Assembly (NCBI RefSeq): GCF_025244905.1
Contig: NZ_CP104285.1
Coordinates: 2,232,001-2,296,000, forward strand
DNA from: Enterobacter mori
Lineage (GTDB): Bacteria > Pseudomonadota > Gammaproteobacteria > Enterobacterales > Enterobacteriaceae
Reading direction: 5' to 3'
DNA length: 64,000 nucleotides
In this document: piece after piece, positions 8,919 through 18,280 of the stretch
Layout of the letters: every line of letters starts with the position of its first letter
Numbering within the stretch: position 1 is the stretch's first letter
Notes under the pieces: model-generated
What the model was told of the DNA's origin: nothing
The model's input: only the letters and a program-made list of their open reading frames with translations
Database searches by the model: none
Translations under genes and position numbers: made by a program

Positions 8919-8993
8919 CTGACAGAAGCCATAACTGCCAATGGCTTTTGTTTCAATAGAGGAAGCTGGTGGTGCTTCCCCTATGTTGACAGA
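8919..8993. other. Pair of hairpins between the two island genes
   Basis: AGCCAT (8927-8932) pairs with ATGGCT (8941-8946). A second hairpin pairs GGAAGC (8961-8966) with GCTTCC (8974-8979), flanked by further ATAG/CTAT pairing. The direct repeat TGACAGA(A/G)G borders the segment. On the minus strand it lies just before the ATP-cone frame, so it could be a leader or small RNA structure. No known RNA family was recognised. Confidence 0.4.
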
Positions 8994-9084
8994 GGTTAGT
9001 TAGATGAGCAGTAAACTGCGTTACATGGCGTTTTATTCATAAGTGCCTCCAAAATTGGCAGAAAATTATAAAAGTGCCGAATAA

Positions 9085-9342
9085 TTAAGCTAATGCGCTA
9101 ACCGCCTCCTTGATTGCACGCCAAATTCCTTCACCAGATGGAATATAGCCATTCTCCTGGCAGTAACAAAAGAGTCTGTAAACCCGATCAATCAAGGAGG
9201 CAATGGTTACCATTTTGGTAACAACTTGCTTCGATGAAATCGAGTGTTCAGAGGTTTCTCTTCTCCTGCCTGCAGAATTAGATGCAATCTTTTTACTTTT
9301 ACTACGGTGGGTTGAGTTCTGGTTTCGACGTGGCTTTTTCAT
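9085..9342 (-). CDS. Unknown 85-aa basic protein of the small island
   Basis: I do not recognise this protein. The first 35 residues are rich in Lys, Arg, Ser and Asn (MKKPRRNQNSTHRSKSKKIA), and the rest looks like two helices containing LIDRVYRLFCYCQENGYIPS. It has no signal peptide. The ATG at 9340-9342 has a good ribosome site (AAAAGGA, 8-nt spacer), so it is probably expressed. GC content is lower than in the flanking frm and LysR genes, and gene and ATP-cone fragment lie on the same strand, suggesting one imported unit. Bases 9343-9480 upstream are AT-rich and hold no other gene. Confidence 0.55.
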   Translation of the reverse strand: MKKPRRNQNSTHRSKSKKIASNSAGRRRETSEHSISSKQVVTKMVTIASLIDRVYRLFCYCQENGYIPSGEGIWRAIKEAVSALA

Positions 9343-9532
9343 ATCCGGTTTCCTTTTAGGGATATGAAGCGAGCCACCATAACCGTCTGTCGCCCGGGTA
9401 GTTTGGCAGAGTAAGAAATGTGGGCATGAACATTGAAATCAATGGTTATGATTCATTAATTACATTTGTTTACATAAGATTTGCTTATTAGATTTCAAGA
9501 TAAAAGTCTGTTTACTCTGTATGATAATTTAA

Positions 9533-9554
9533 ATACCATACCCCCCTATAGTAT
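9533..9554. promoter_or_regulatory. FrmR operator
   Basis: ATAC...CCCCCC TATAGTAT forms the imperfect inverted repeat around a C/G run typical of CsoR/RcnR/FrmR operators. It ends 15 bases before the frmR start codon, which itself has a GGAGG ribosome site. FrmR would repress frmRA here until formaldehyde is present. Confidence 0.75.
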
Positions 9555-9569
9555 CTTAACGGAGGGCGT

Positions 9570-9845
9570 ATGCCGCATTCACCCGAAGATAAAAAACGCA
9601 TTCTCACGCGCGTCCGTCGCATTCGGGGCCAGGTTGATGCCCTTGAACGTGCGCTGGAATCGGGCGATCCCTGTCTTGCCATCTTGCAGCAAATCGCTGC
9701 CGTGCGCGGCGCTGCCAATGGCCTGATGGGCGAAATGGTCGAAATTCACCTCAAAGATGAGCTGGTGACGGGGGAAACAACCCCGGATCAGCGGGCAGTT
9801 CGGATGGCGGAAGTCGGCCATTTGCTGCGCTCTTATCTAAAATAA
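9570..9845 (+). CDS. frmR: Formaldehyde-responsive repressor FrmR
   Basis: A 91-aa all-helical repressor of the CsoR/RcnR family (DUF156). It begins MPHSPEDKKRILTRVRRIRG and keeps the Cys at about residue 36 (ESGDPCLAILQQIAAVRGAANG) and the N-terminal Pro needed in E. coli FrmR for the formaldehyde-made methylene bridge. The following His in the EIHLKDEL segment is also kept. It is the first gene of the frmRA operon, 30 bp before frmA, with its operator immediately upstream. Confidence 0.95.
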   Translation: MPHSPEDKKRILTRVRRIRGQVDALERALESGDPCLAILQQIAAVRGAANGLMGEMVEIHLKDELVTGETTPDQRAVRMAEVGHLLRSYLK

Positions 9846-10994
<1,149 letters not shown>

Positions 10995-11000
10995 CTCTTC

Positions 11001-11032
11001 TGCCAGCGGTTTTTCGCCGCTGGCATTTCTTT
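11001..11032 (+). terminator. frmRA terminator
   Basis: TGCCAGCGG at 11001-11009 pairs perfectly with CCGCTGGCA at 11017-11025 and is followed by TTTCTTT. It lies six bases after the frmA stop codon. Confidence 0.9.
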
Positions 11033-11107
11033 AATAATCTTCTCTAAAGTGTGACCAGTGCGGCGTTTTTAGCCGTAATCTAAATCCCTGCCGTGCCGAT
11101 GACTATC

Positions 11108-11234
11108 TATACCCGTCATACTTCAAGTTGCCTGTGCGTTGGCCGCACTCGTTCACCCCAGTCACTTACTTATGTAAGCTCCCGGGGATTCACTCCCTTG
11201 CCGCCTTCATGCAACTCGAATTATTTAGGGTATA
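11108..11234. repeat. ERIC (intergenic repeat unit), full 127 bp
   Basis: The element starts TATACCCGTCATACTTCAAG and ends ATTTAGGGTATA, and its centre contains the classic ERIC primer regions (CACCCCAGTCACTTACTT, and ATGTAAGCTCCCGGGGATTC with one change). The length is exactly the 127 bp of the consensus. It ends 45 bp before the trg start codon, inside the likely trg leader or promoter region. Confidence 0.95.
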
Positions 11235-11279
11235 ACACGCATATTTTTACGCATCTTACCTATAAGAGAGTCGACGGTC

Positions 11280-12977
11280 ATGGACAACACAACTTCGATG
11301 CAGGCGCAGCGCAAGCTGGGCTTCTTGCATCACATCAGGCTGGTTCCGCTGTTTTCCTCCATTCTCGGTGGCATTATTCTTCTGTTTGCCTTGAGCGCAG
11401 GTCTGGCGGGGTATTTCCTGTTGCAGGCTGATACCGATCAGCAGGATGTCACATCAGAAATTCAGGTGCGTATGGGGCTTTCGAACAGCTCCAACCATTT
11501 ACGTACCGCGCGTATCAATATGATCCATGCCGGTGCGGCGAGCCGTATCGCGGAAATGGAGGCGATGAAGCAAAACATCAGCGAGGCGGAAACACGCATC
11601 AAGCAATCGCAGTCAAGCTTTACCGCCTATATGAATCGCGCCGTGCGCACCTCCGCGGACGAGGCGCTGGATGCTGAGCTGAAAGCACGCTACGACGCCT
11701 ATATTGCGGGGCTGCAGCCGATGGTCAAATTTGCCAAAAATGGCATGTTTGAGGCGATCATTAATCATGAAAACGAAACCGCGCGTCCGCTGGATGATGC
11801 CTACAACGCCGTCCTGCTGAAGGCCATCAAAATCCGTACCGATCGTGCCAGCGCGCTGACCACTCAGGCCCACACCCGAACACAGCTTGGGCTGATGTTT
11901 ATGGTCGGCGCGTTTGCGCTGGCGCTGGTGTTGACGGCCATGACCTTTGTGGTGCTGCGCCGGACGGTGATTAACCCGCTTCAGCGTGCTGCCACCCGCA
12001 TTGAAAATATCGCGAAAGGGGATTTAACCATGCCGGACGATCCGACAAGCCGGAGCGAAATCGGTCGCCTGACGCGGGATCTGCAAACCATGCAGCATTC
12101 GCTGGTGACCACTGTAGGCACCGTGCGCCAGGGGGCAGAAGAGATTTATCGCGGCACCAGCGAGATCTCTGCGGGAAATACCGACCTCTCTTCTCGTACC
12201 GAACAGCAGGCTGCCGCAATTGAGCAGACCGCCGCCAGCATGGAGCAGTTGACCGCAACGGTAAAACAGAACGCCGATAATGCCCATCACGCCAGCAAAC
12301 TGGCAGAAGATGCCTCCGGTAAAGCCAGCCGCGGCGGCGAGATGGTGTCCGGCGTGGTGAAAACCATGGGCAATATCTCGACCAGTTCGAAGAAAATTTC
12401 AGAAATTACCGCCGTGATTAACAGTATTGCCTTCCAGACCAACATTCTGGCGCTGAACGCTGCCGTCGAAGCGGCGCGTGCAGGCGAACAGGGTCGAGGC
12501 TTTGCGGTGGTGGCGAGTGAAGTGCGCACGCTGGCAAGCCGCAGCGCCAACGCCGCGAAAGAGATTGAAAGCCTGATCAACGAGTCGGTGACCCTGATTG
12601 ACCAGGGGTCGGGTGAAGTGGTTGCGGCGGGGAACACCATGAATGAAATCGTCGAGGCGGTGAAGCGCGTCACCGATATCATGCTGGAAATTGCTGCCGC
12701 ATCCGACGAGCAGAGCCGCGGCATTGTGCAGGTGAGCCAGGCCATTTCGGAGATGGATAAAGTCACCCAGCAAAACGCCTCGCTGGTAGAAGAAGCCTCA
12801 GCGGCAGCGGCATCGCTGGAAGAACAGGGCGCGCGTCTGACAGAAGCAGTAGGGGCATTTCGGCTGAATGGGGCAACGGCGGGGCGTGCGATAGCGTCAG
12901 CGTCAGCGCCAGTGGCGAAGGGCATGCCATTGCGCCAGGCGGCTACGGTTTCCGGGGATAACTGGGAGACGTTCTGA
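11280..12977 (+). CDS. trg: Methyl-accepting chemotaxis protein Trg (ribose/galactose receptor)
   Basis: A 565-aa receptor very like E. coli Trg: an N-terminal membrane segment (about 24-52, [20 protein letters not shown]), a periplasmic four-helix ligand domain (about 53-200), a second membrane segment (about 205-228), HAMP, and a cytoplasmic signalling domain with the hairpin tip [21 protein letters not shown]. coli Trg senses ribose- and galactose-loaded binding proteins. Synteny with ydcI and ydcJ supports the name. Unlike E. coli Trg, the protein ends in NWETF, the docking pentapeptide for CheR and CheB, so it should be methylated without help from other receptors. A pair of REPs and a terminator follow. 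Confidence 0.93.
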   Translation: MDNTTSMQAQRKLGFLHHIRLVPLFSSILGGIILLFALSAGLAGYFLLQADTDQQDVTSEIQVRMGLSNSSNHLRTARINMIHAGAASRIAEMEAMKQNISEAETRIKQSQSSFTAYMNRAVRTSADEALDAELKARYDAYIAGLQPMVKFAKNGMFEAIINHENETARPLDDAYNAVLLKAIKIRTDRASALTTQAHTRTQLGLMFMVGAFALALVLTAMTFVVLRRTVINPLQRAATRIENIAKGDLTMPDDPTSRSEIGRLTRDLQTMQHSLVTTVGTVRQGAEEIYRGTSEISAGNTDLSSRTEQQAAAIEQTAASMEQLTATVKQNADNAHHASKLAEDASGKASRGGEMVSGVVKTMGNISTSSKKISEITAVINSIAFQTNILALNAAVEAARAGEQGRGFAVVASEVRTLASRSANAAKEIESLINESVTLIDQGSGEVVAAGNTMNEIVEAVKRVTDIMLEIAAASDEQSRGIVQVSQAISEMDKVTQQNASLVEEASAAAASLEEQGARLTEAVGAFRLNGATAGRAIASASAPVAKGMPLRQAATVSGDNWETF

Positions 12978-12984
12978 GTTGCCA

Positions 12985-13062
12985 GCCGTGTCGGGTGGCG
13001 CTTCGCTTACCCGACCTACAAAACCGGACCAGTAGGCCCGCGTAATCGCAGCGCCACCGGGC
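12985..13062. repeat. REP pair (BIME) after trg
   Basis: Two REP-like palindromes in opposite orientation: 12985-13019 (TCGGGTGGCGCTTCGCTTAC core) and 13032-13062 (GTAGGCCCGCGTAATCGCAG core). They lie between the convergent genes trg and the PQQ dehydrogenase. Confidence 0.8.
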
Positions 13063-13091
13063 AAAAAAAAGGGACCTTTCGGTCCCTTTTT
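13063..13091. terminator. Bidirectional terminator between trg and PQQ dehydrogenase genes
   Basis: A run of eight A, then GGGACC-TTTC-GGTCCC, then TTTTT. The A and T runs allow termination in both directions. Confidence 0.92.
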
Positions 13092-13097
13092 CACATC

Positions 13098-15482
13098 TTA
13101 TTTCTTATCAGGTAACGCGTACGCGATAACGTAATCACCTCGATCCGGCGACTGGCGTGCTCCGCCTGCATTAATGATGATGTACTGTTTACCGGTTTTC
13201 GGCGACACGTAAGTCATCGGGCCGGACTGGCTGCCTACCGGCAGACGGTCTTTCCAGATCTCTTTCCCGGTGGCGGTATCAAACGCGCGCAGGTAGAAAT
13301 CCTGAGTACCGGCGAAGAACAGCAGGCCAGACTGCGTGGAGAGCGATGCGCCAAGGGTTGGCATGCCGATTGGGATTGGCATATGCATACGAATGCCCAA
13401 CGGACCGGTATCTTCTACGGTGCCGACGGGAACCTGCCACACCAGCTTGCCGGATTTCAGATCGACTGCTGACATGGTGCCAAACGGTGGTTTTTGACAC
13501 GGAATGCCCAGCGGTGACAGGAAGCGCTCCCGCATCGCACCGAACGGCGTACCGTCCATGGGGACAATCCCCATCTCAATGCCGCTTGCGTTTTTGGCAA
13601 CATTCGCACGAGGAACCATATAGTTCGCCAGACCCAGACGCATATCGTTGACGAACATCAGGCCATTGTTCGGGTCAACCGACACGCTGCCCCAGTTCAT
13701 CCCGCCGAGAGAGCCAGGGAACTGCAGGGAACGGTCGAGACCCGGCGGGGTGAAGACGCCCTGATGACGCATCTCTTTAAACTGAATACGGCACAGCAGC
13801 AGGTCAACAGGCGTCGCCCCCCACATGTCGGATTCGGTCAGCGTCTGGTTGCCGATCATCGGCATACCAACGGAATACGGCTGGGTCGGGGAGTAGCGTT
13901 CACCTTCAACGTTACCCGCCGGAACAGGACGCTCTTCTACCTTCGCCACCGGCTTACCGGTTTCGCGGTTAAGCATGAAGATCATGCCCTGCTTGCTGGT
14001 CTGCACCAGCACCGGCGTAGTGCCGCCTTTACCGTCTGGCAGGTCGTACAGCAGCGGCTGGGAAGGCAGGTCAAAGTCCCACAGATCGTGGTGGGTGGTC
14101 TGGAAATGCCAACGTACCTGACCGGTCGTTGCATCGACGGCCACGACGGAGGAGCTGTATTTATCGTCCAGCTCGGTACGTTCACCCGCCCAGAAGTCCG
14201 GGGTGGCGTTGCCGGTTGGCAGATAAATCAGATTGAGTTTTGCATCGTAAGACATGGCTGACCAGACGTTTGGCGTACCGCGCGTGTAGGTCTGGCCTTC
14301 CGGCGGCAGGCCGGTCAGGTTCGGATTACCCGGATCCCACGCCCAGGCCAGCTTGCCGGTGTGAACGTCGTATGCGCGCACCACGCCCGGCGGTTCGCCG
14401 GTGGAGAAGTTATCCGCGACGCGACCGCCGACGACAACGACATTCCCGGCCACCAGCGGCGTGGAGGTCTGCTGATAATACCCGGGCTTAATTTCGCCCA
14501 TGCCGATGCTCAGATCCACGGTGCCGTGGTCGCCGAAGTCTTCGCAGACCTTGCCGTTATCCGCATTGATGGCAATCAGGCGGGCATCGGTAGTCGGCAG
14601 GAACAGGCGGCGAGGGCATGCCGCAGGCTGTGTCACTGTCTGTGAGGTTGTCACGCTTGAGCTATCTTCAAAATAGCCCAGACCGCGGCAGCGCTGCCAG
14701 TTAGGGGCCGTGGCTTTGGCATCGTAACGCCATTTTTCTTTACCGGAATCTACATCCAGCGCCAGCACTTTGCTGTACGGCGTACAGACATACAGCGTGT
14801 CGCCAATCTGTAATGGGGTATTCTGATCTTCCGCGCCCGAGCCGTTGCTCTGCGGGATATCCCCGGTGTGTGCAACCCAGGCGACTTTCAGATCGCTGAC
14901 GTTTTGCTTGTTAATCTGGTCCAGCGCGGCAAAGCGATCGCCGTGGGTCGTGTTCCCCCAGTGTGCCCAGTTTTTCTGCTGCTCACCTTTGGCGACCGGT
15001 TTTACCGGCACCGATTCATTCGCGGCAACCAGCGTCTGCGGCTTAAACATCCAGCCCAGGCTGACCAGCATGACCACGGCCAGCACGGCGGCGATGGCAA
15101 AAGCGGGCGCTTTGCTAACCGGCGCATGGGTATTCGCGGCGCGCAGGAAGGGCCAGACGATGGCGCACAGGAACGCCAGCACGGCGAAGGTGAAGAGGCG
15201 TGAAAAGAGCGGCCAAAAATCCCAGCCTGCATCGCTTACCGCCCAGAATAACGAGGCGATAAACGCAATACCATACAGCACCATGCCGCTGGTGCGGTTG
15301 GTGAATATCAGTATGGCAGCAATCACCATCACCACGCCCATGATCAGGAAGTACAGGCTTCCACCCACTGTAGCGAGCTTTAAGCCCAGCCCGCCGACTG
15401 CCAGACCGATGAGCATCATCAGTCCGACAAGGAGCCACTGCAGGATACGAGGTAACCCGCGTGGCGCGCTGCCAAATGCCAT
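13098..15482 (-). CDS. Membrane-bound PQQ-dependent dehydrogenase, glucose/quinate/shikimate family
   Basis: A 794-aa quinoprotein of the Gcd size class. Residues about 1-150 hold five membrane helices; the rest is a periplasmic eight-bladed propeller with repeated W motifs, CPRRLFLPTTDARLIAINAD, TTHHDLWDFDLPSQP and GADMWGATP-like (ESDMWGATPVD) segments around the PQQ site. It passes electrons from the sugar or polyol to ubiquinone. It differs clearly from E. coli Gcd over most of its length, so it may be a second paralogue with another substrate. AAGGAGATAGAC precedes the ATG. It is inserted between trg and ydcI compared with E. coli. No PQQ synthesis genes are in the window. Confidence 0.88.
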   Translation of the reverse strand: MAFGSAPRGLPRILQWLLVGLMMLIGLAVGGLGLKLATVGGSLYFLIMGVVMVIAAILIFTNRTSGMVLYGIAFIASLFWAVSDAGWDFWPLFSRLFTFAVLAFLCAIVWPFLRAANTHAPVSKAPAFAIAAVLAVVMLVSLGWMFKPQTLVAANESVPVKPVAKGEQQKNWAHWGNTTHGDRFAALDQINKQNVSDLKVAWVAHTGDIPQSNGSGAEDQNTPLQIGDTLYVCTPYSKVLALDVDSGKEKWRYDAKATAPNWQRCRGLGYFEDSSSVTTSQTVTQPAACPRRLFLPTTDARLIAINADNGKVCEDFGDHGTVDLSIGMGEIKPGYYQQTSTPLVAGNVVVVGGRVADNFSTGEPPGVVRAYDVHTGKLAWAWDPGNPNLTGLPPEGQTYTRGTPNVWSAMSYDAKLNLIYLPTGNATPDFWAGERTELDDKYSSSVVAVDATTGQVRWHFQTTHHDLWDFDLPSQPLLYDLPDGKGGTTPVLVQTSKQGMIFMLNRETGKPVAKVEERPVPAGNVEGERYSPTQPYSVGMPMIGNQTLTESDMWGATPVDLLLCRIQFKEMRHQGVFTPPGLDRSLQFPGSLGGMNWGSVSVDPNNGLMFVNDMRLGLANYMVPRANVAKNASGIEMGIVPMDGTPFGAMRERFLSPLGIPCQKPPFGTMSAVDLKSGKLVWQVPVGTVEDTGPLGIRMHMPIPIGMPTLGASLSTQSGLLFFAGTQDFYLRAFDTATGKEIWKDRLPVGSQSGPMTYVSPKTGKQYIIINAGGARQSPDRGDYVIAYALPDKK

Positions 15483-15521
15483 GTCTATCTCCTTAAATAC
15501 GCCCGCCCGTCTGGTGCGCTG

Positions 15522-15534
15522 TACGCGTCTGTAC
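15522..15534. other. TACGCGTCTGTAC motif upstream of the PQQ dehydrogenase
   Basis: This 13-mer lies 40 bp before the dehydrogenase start codon, and the same 13-mer occurs 15 bp before ydcK (26225-26237), in the same orientation to the gene. It has TAC/GTA symmetric ends like a repressor operator. No known regulator is assigned. Confidence 0.3.
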
Positions 15535-15710
15535 CAATTGGGTCATGCAGGACGGGCGTTATGATTTTTTTACCGTTTAAATAGCGTGAAATTCACTCGT
15601 GAAAATTCGTGTGCGAACCATTTGGTGAATTCGCGGCTATGATAAAACTGTTAAATTGTTTTACGCAATTGTTAATGAATGATTTCGCATTATTTGCCCA
15701 GGAGAAGGTA

Positions 15711-15730
15711 AACCCGCCTTCGCGGCGGGT
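15711..15730 (-). terminator. Hairpin after ydcI
   Basis: ACCCGCC (15712-15718) pairs with GGCGGGT (15724-15730) around a 5-nt loop, 13 bp after the ydcI stop on the minus strand, followed on that strand by TTTACC. It is a modest terminator. Confidence 0.6.
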
Positions 15731-15743
15731 CAGGGCAGGGACA

Positions 15744-16667
15744 TCAGGCTGGCATGGACTTGCGGATCGCGCTTAACAGAGCTTGTGCGCCTGAGGAGAG
15801 CGGGGCATCAACCCGAGTCAGGATCCCAATAGGTTCTCCGGCTCCCGGCGAGGTTACCGGGAGTGCGGTAAGGGTGCCACGGCGTAAATCGTCTTTGACA
15901 GCGCCTGAGGGGACGAACCAGACGTAGTCATAGTCCACGGTTAGCTGGCGTGAAAGGGAGGCTGACAGGGTTTCAATGCAGCCCGACGGGAGCTTGCACC
16001 CCTGCATTTCGAGTAGCGTTTCGGCACTCTGACGCGGGACCGTACCTTTTGGTGACACGACAACCGGCCACTCCATGACGCGACTCAGGGTCACGGTGTC
16101 CTGCAACAGCGGGTGATCGGGACGGACCACCAGCTTGAGTGACTCCAGGAATAACAGTTCGTAATTGAGGCCGCTCATCAGTTCGGGATCGGACATTCTG
16201 CCAATACCGAGATCCAGTTCGCCCGCTTTCAGCCCGGCAAGCAGCATTGTGTTATTCATGGTGGCGACCTGAATCGTGGCGTGCTTTTGCAGCTTGTGAA
16301 ACTGACCGATCACCGCGGGCAAAATACCCAGCGCTGCGGTAGGAAGCGCACCCACGCGCACGATATCGCTGGCAGGTTCCTCTTTCCGGTTCAACGCCTG
16401 GCCTGCCGTGTTGAGGGCATCCAGCACTTTTACCGCGTGCGTCAGAAATTGCTCACCCACGAGCGTGAGTTGTGCGCCCAGACGACCGCGATCGAAGAGC
16501 CGCGTTCCGGTAAGCTGTTCCAGCTCGTTCAGGGTTTTTGAAAGTGCAGGTTGACTCAGGTTAAGGGTTTCAGCCGCTCGCCCCAGCGTTCCCTGTTGAG
16601 CGACGGCCACAAATGTATGCAAATGGCGCAAGCGTATGCGCTGACTGAACAGACCATTTTTTTCCAT
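15744..16667 (-). CDS. ydcI: LysR-type regulator YdcI
   Basis: A 307-aa regulator nearly colinear with E. coli and Salmonella YdcI. The HTH lies at residues about 12-70 (RLRHLHTFVAVAQQGTLGRA, then NLSQPALSKTLNELEQLTGT) and the effector domain contains VRVGALPTAALGILP. YdcI has been tied to acid stress and pH homeostasis in enterics; its coinducer is unknown. It is divergent from ydcJ with a 227-bp gap, the same arrangement as in E. coli. Confidence 0.95.
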   Translation of the reverse strand: MEKNGLFSQRIRLRHLHTFVAVAQQGTLGRAAETLNLSQPALSKTLNELEQLTGTRLFDRGRLGAQLTLVGEQFLTHAVKVLDALNTAGQALNRKEEPASDIVRVGALPTAALGILPAVIGQFHKLQKHATIQVATMNNTMLLAGLKAGELDLGIGRMSDPELMSGLNYELLFLESLKLVVRPDHPLLQDTVTLSRVMEWPVVVSPKGTVPRQSAETLLEMQGCKLPSGCIETLSASLSRQLTVDYDYVWFVPSGAVKDDLRRGTLTALPVTSPGAGEPIGILTRVDAPLSSGAQALLSAIRKSMPA

Positions 16668-16894
16668 AGGCGATGTTAAAAACAGAGCGATGCGGGTGAC
16701 AAGTTAAGTTGTTTAATTTTGATAACTTGATAGCAAAATATTTTTAACATTTGATCTGTTTGAGTTACAACCTGTTTTTGGTAATGCACAGGCTTTGACC
16801 ACTCGTCTGTCTGGATCACAATTCGTAAATTCTTCCCGCCGGAAGGAACGGGCTTCTCTACACTCCAGGTAATATTCACTGGAGGCATGACATC

Positions 16895-18238
16895 ATGGCG
16901 AACACCATCACGGCTGATGATATTCGGGAACACTTTTCGCAGGCTATGTCGGCGATGTACCAGCAGGAAGTTCCGCAGTACGGCACCTTGCTGGAACTGG
17001 TGGCGGACGTTAACCTGGCGGTTCTTGAAAACAATCCACTTTTACATGAACAGCTGGCGAACGCGGATGAACTCGCGCGCCTGAATGTCGAACGTCACGG
17101 CGCAATTCGCGTCGGCACCGCGCGGGAACTGTCCACCTTGCGCCGCATGTTCGCCATTATGGGAATGTATCCGGTCAGCTATTACGATCTCTCACAGGCG
17201 GCGGTGCCTGTTCATTCCACGGCGTTCCGCCCGGTGGACGATGCGGCGCTGTGTCGTAATCCGTTTCGTATTTTTACCTCGCTGCTGCGCCTGGAGCTGA
17301 TTGACAATGTCGAGCTGCGCGAGCGTGCCGCCGGGATCCTCGCCGGGCGGAACATTTTCACGCCGCGTTGTCTGGAACTGATCGCGCTGCATGAGTCAGA
17401 AGGTGCTTTCACTGAAACGCAGGCGCGCGAGTTTGTTCAGGAAGCGCTGGAAACATTCCGCTGGCATAGCCACGCAACGGTCGACCAGGAAACCTATCTG
17501 GCGCTGAGCAAAGAACATAAGCTGATTGCTGACGTGGTGTGCTTCCCCGGTTGCCACATCAACCATTTGACCCCGCGCACGCTGGATATTGACCGGGTGC
17601 AGGAGCTGATGCCGAAGTACGGCATTGAGCCAAAAATCCTGATTGAAGGGCCGCCGCGCCGTGAGGTGCCGATCCTGCTGCGTCAGACCAGCTTTAAGGC
17701 GCTGGAAGAACCGATTCTTTTCGCCGGGGAACATAAGGGAACGCATACCGCCCGCTTCGGTGAAATTGAACAGCGTGGCGTTGCGCTGACGCCGAAAGGC
17801 CGGGAGCTGTACGACAGTCTGTTAAGCCAGGCCGGTACCGGTAAAGATAACCTTACGCACCAGCTGCATCTTCGCGAGGTGTTTAGCGCATTTCCGGACA
17901 GTGAAATGTTCCTGCGCCGTCAGGAGCTGGCCTATTTCCGCTACCGCCTGACGCCAGCGGGTGAAGCGCATCGCCACGCGTTTCGACCGGGAGACGATCC
18001 GCAGCCGCTGATCGAACGCGGCTGGGTGGTTGCCCAACCTATTACTTATGAAGATTTTCTGCCGGTCAGCGCGGCGGGTGTTTTCCAGTCCAACCTTGGA
18101 AATGAAACGCAGGCGCGTAGTCAGGGAAATGCCAGCCGCGAGGCCTTTGAAGCGGCGCTGGGCTGTACGGTGTATGACGAATTCACGCTTTATCAGGAGG
18201 CGGAAGCGCGCAGCAAACAGCGTTGCGGTTTGCTCTGA
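16895..18238 (+). CDS. ydcJ: YdcJ, DUF1338 2-oxoadipate dioxygenase/decarboxylase-like protein
   Basis: A 447-aa protein with the same length and order as E. coli YdcJ. The family (HglS/YdcJ) is an Fe(II) enzyme that converts 2-oxoadipate to 2-hydroxyglutarate in lysine breakdown in Pseudomonas; the substrate in enterics is not settled. Visible family marks are FRWHSHATVDQETY, CFPGCHINHLTPRTLDID with metal-type His residues, and EGPPRREVPILLRQTSFKAL. GGAGG precedes the start. The esterase gene follows after 42 bp and may share the transcript. Confidence 0.93.
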   Translation: MANTITADDIREHFSQAMSAMYQQEVPQYGTLLELVADVNLAVLENNPLLHEQLANADELARLNVERHGAIRVGTARELSTLRRMFAIMGMYPVSYYDLSQAAVPVHSTAFRPVDDAALCRNPFRIFTSLLRLELIDNVELRERAAGILAGRNIFTPRCLELIALHESEGAFTETQAREFVQEALETFRWHSHATVDQETYLALSKEHKLIADVVCFPGCHINHLTPRTLDIDRVQELMPKYGIEPKILIEGPPRREVPILLRQTSFKALEEPILFAGEHKGTHTARFGEIEQRGVALTPKGRELYDSLLSQAGTGKDNLTHQLHLREVFSAFPDSEMFLRRQELAYFRYRLTPAGEAHRHAFRPGDDPQPLIERGWVVAQPITYEDFLPVSAAGVFQSNLGNETQARSQGNASREAFEAALGCTVYDEFTLYQEAEARSKQRCGLL

Positions 18239-18280
18239 AATCGTTACTCTGCAGGGGTGTGATGGAAAAAGAAGGTGGTT

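Noticed and set aside
8586..8999. Plus-strand 137-aa frame opposite the ATP-cone fragment
   Set aside because: The minus strand carries the recognisable NrdA N-terminus with a ribosome site; the plus-strand frame has neither similarity nor a ribosome site.
8919..9084. Retron-like non-coding RNA in the island
   Set aside because: There are hairpins but no reverse transcriptase gene anywhere near and no a1/a2 inverted ends; the bordering repeats are direct, not inverted.
11093..11431. Reading frame across the ERIC into trg
   Set aside because: Much of it is translated ERIC sequence and the rest is the wrong frame of trg; ERIC elements often give such spurious frames.
12985..13062. REP pairs as a CRISPR array
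   Set aside because: Only two inverted units with no regular spacers; the sequences are standard enteric REP.
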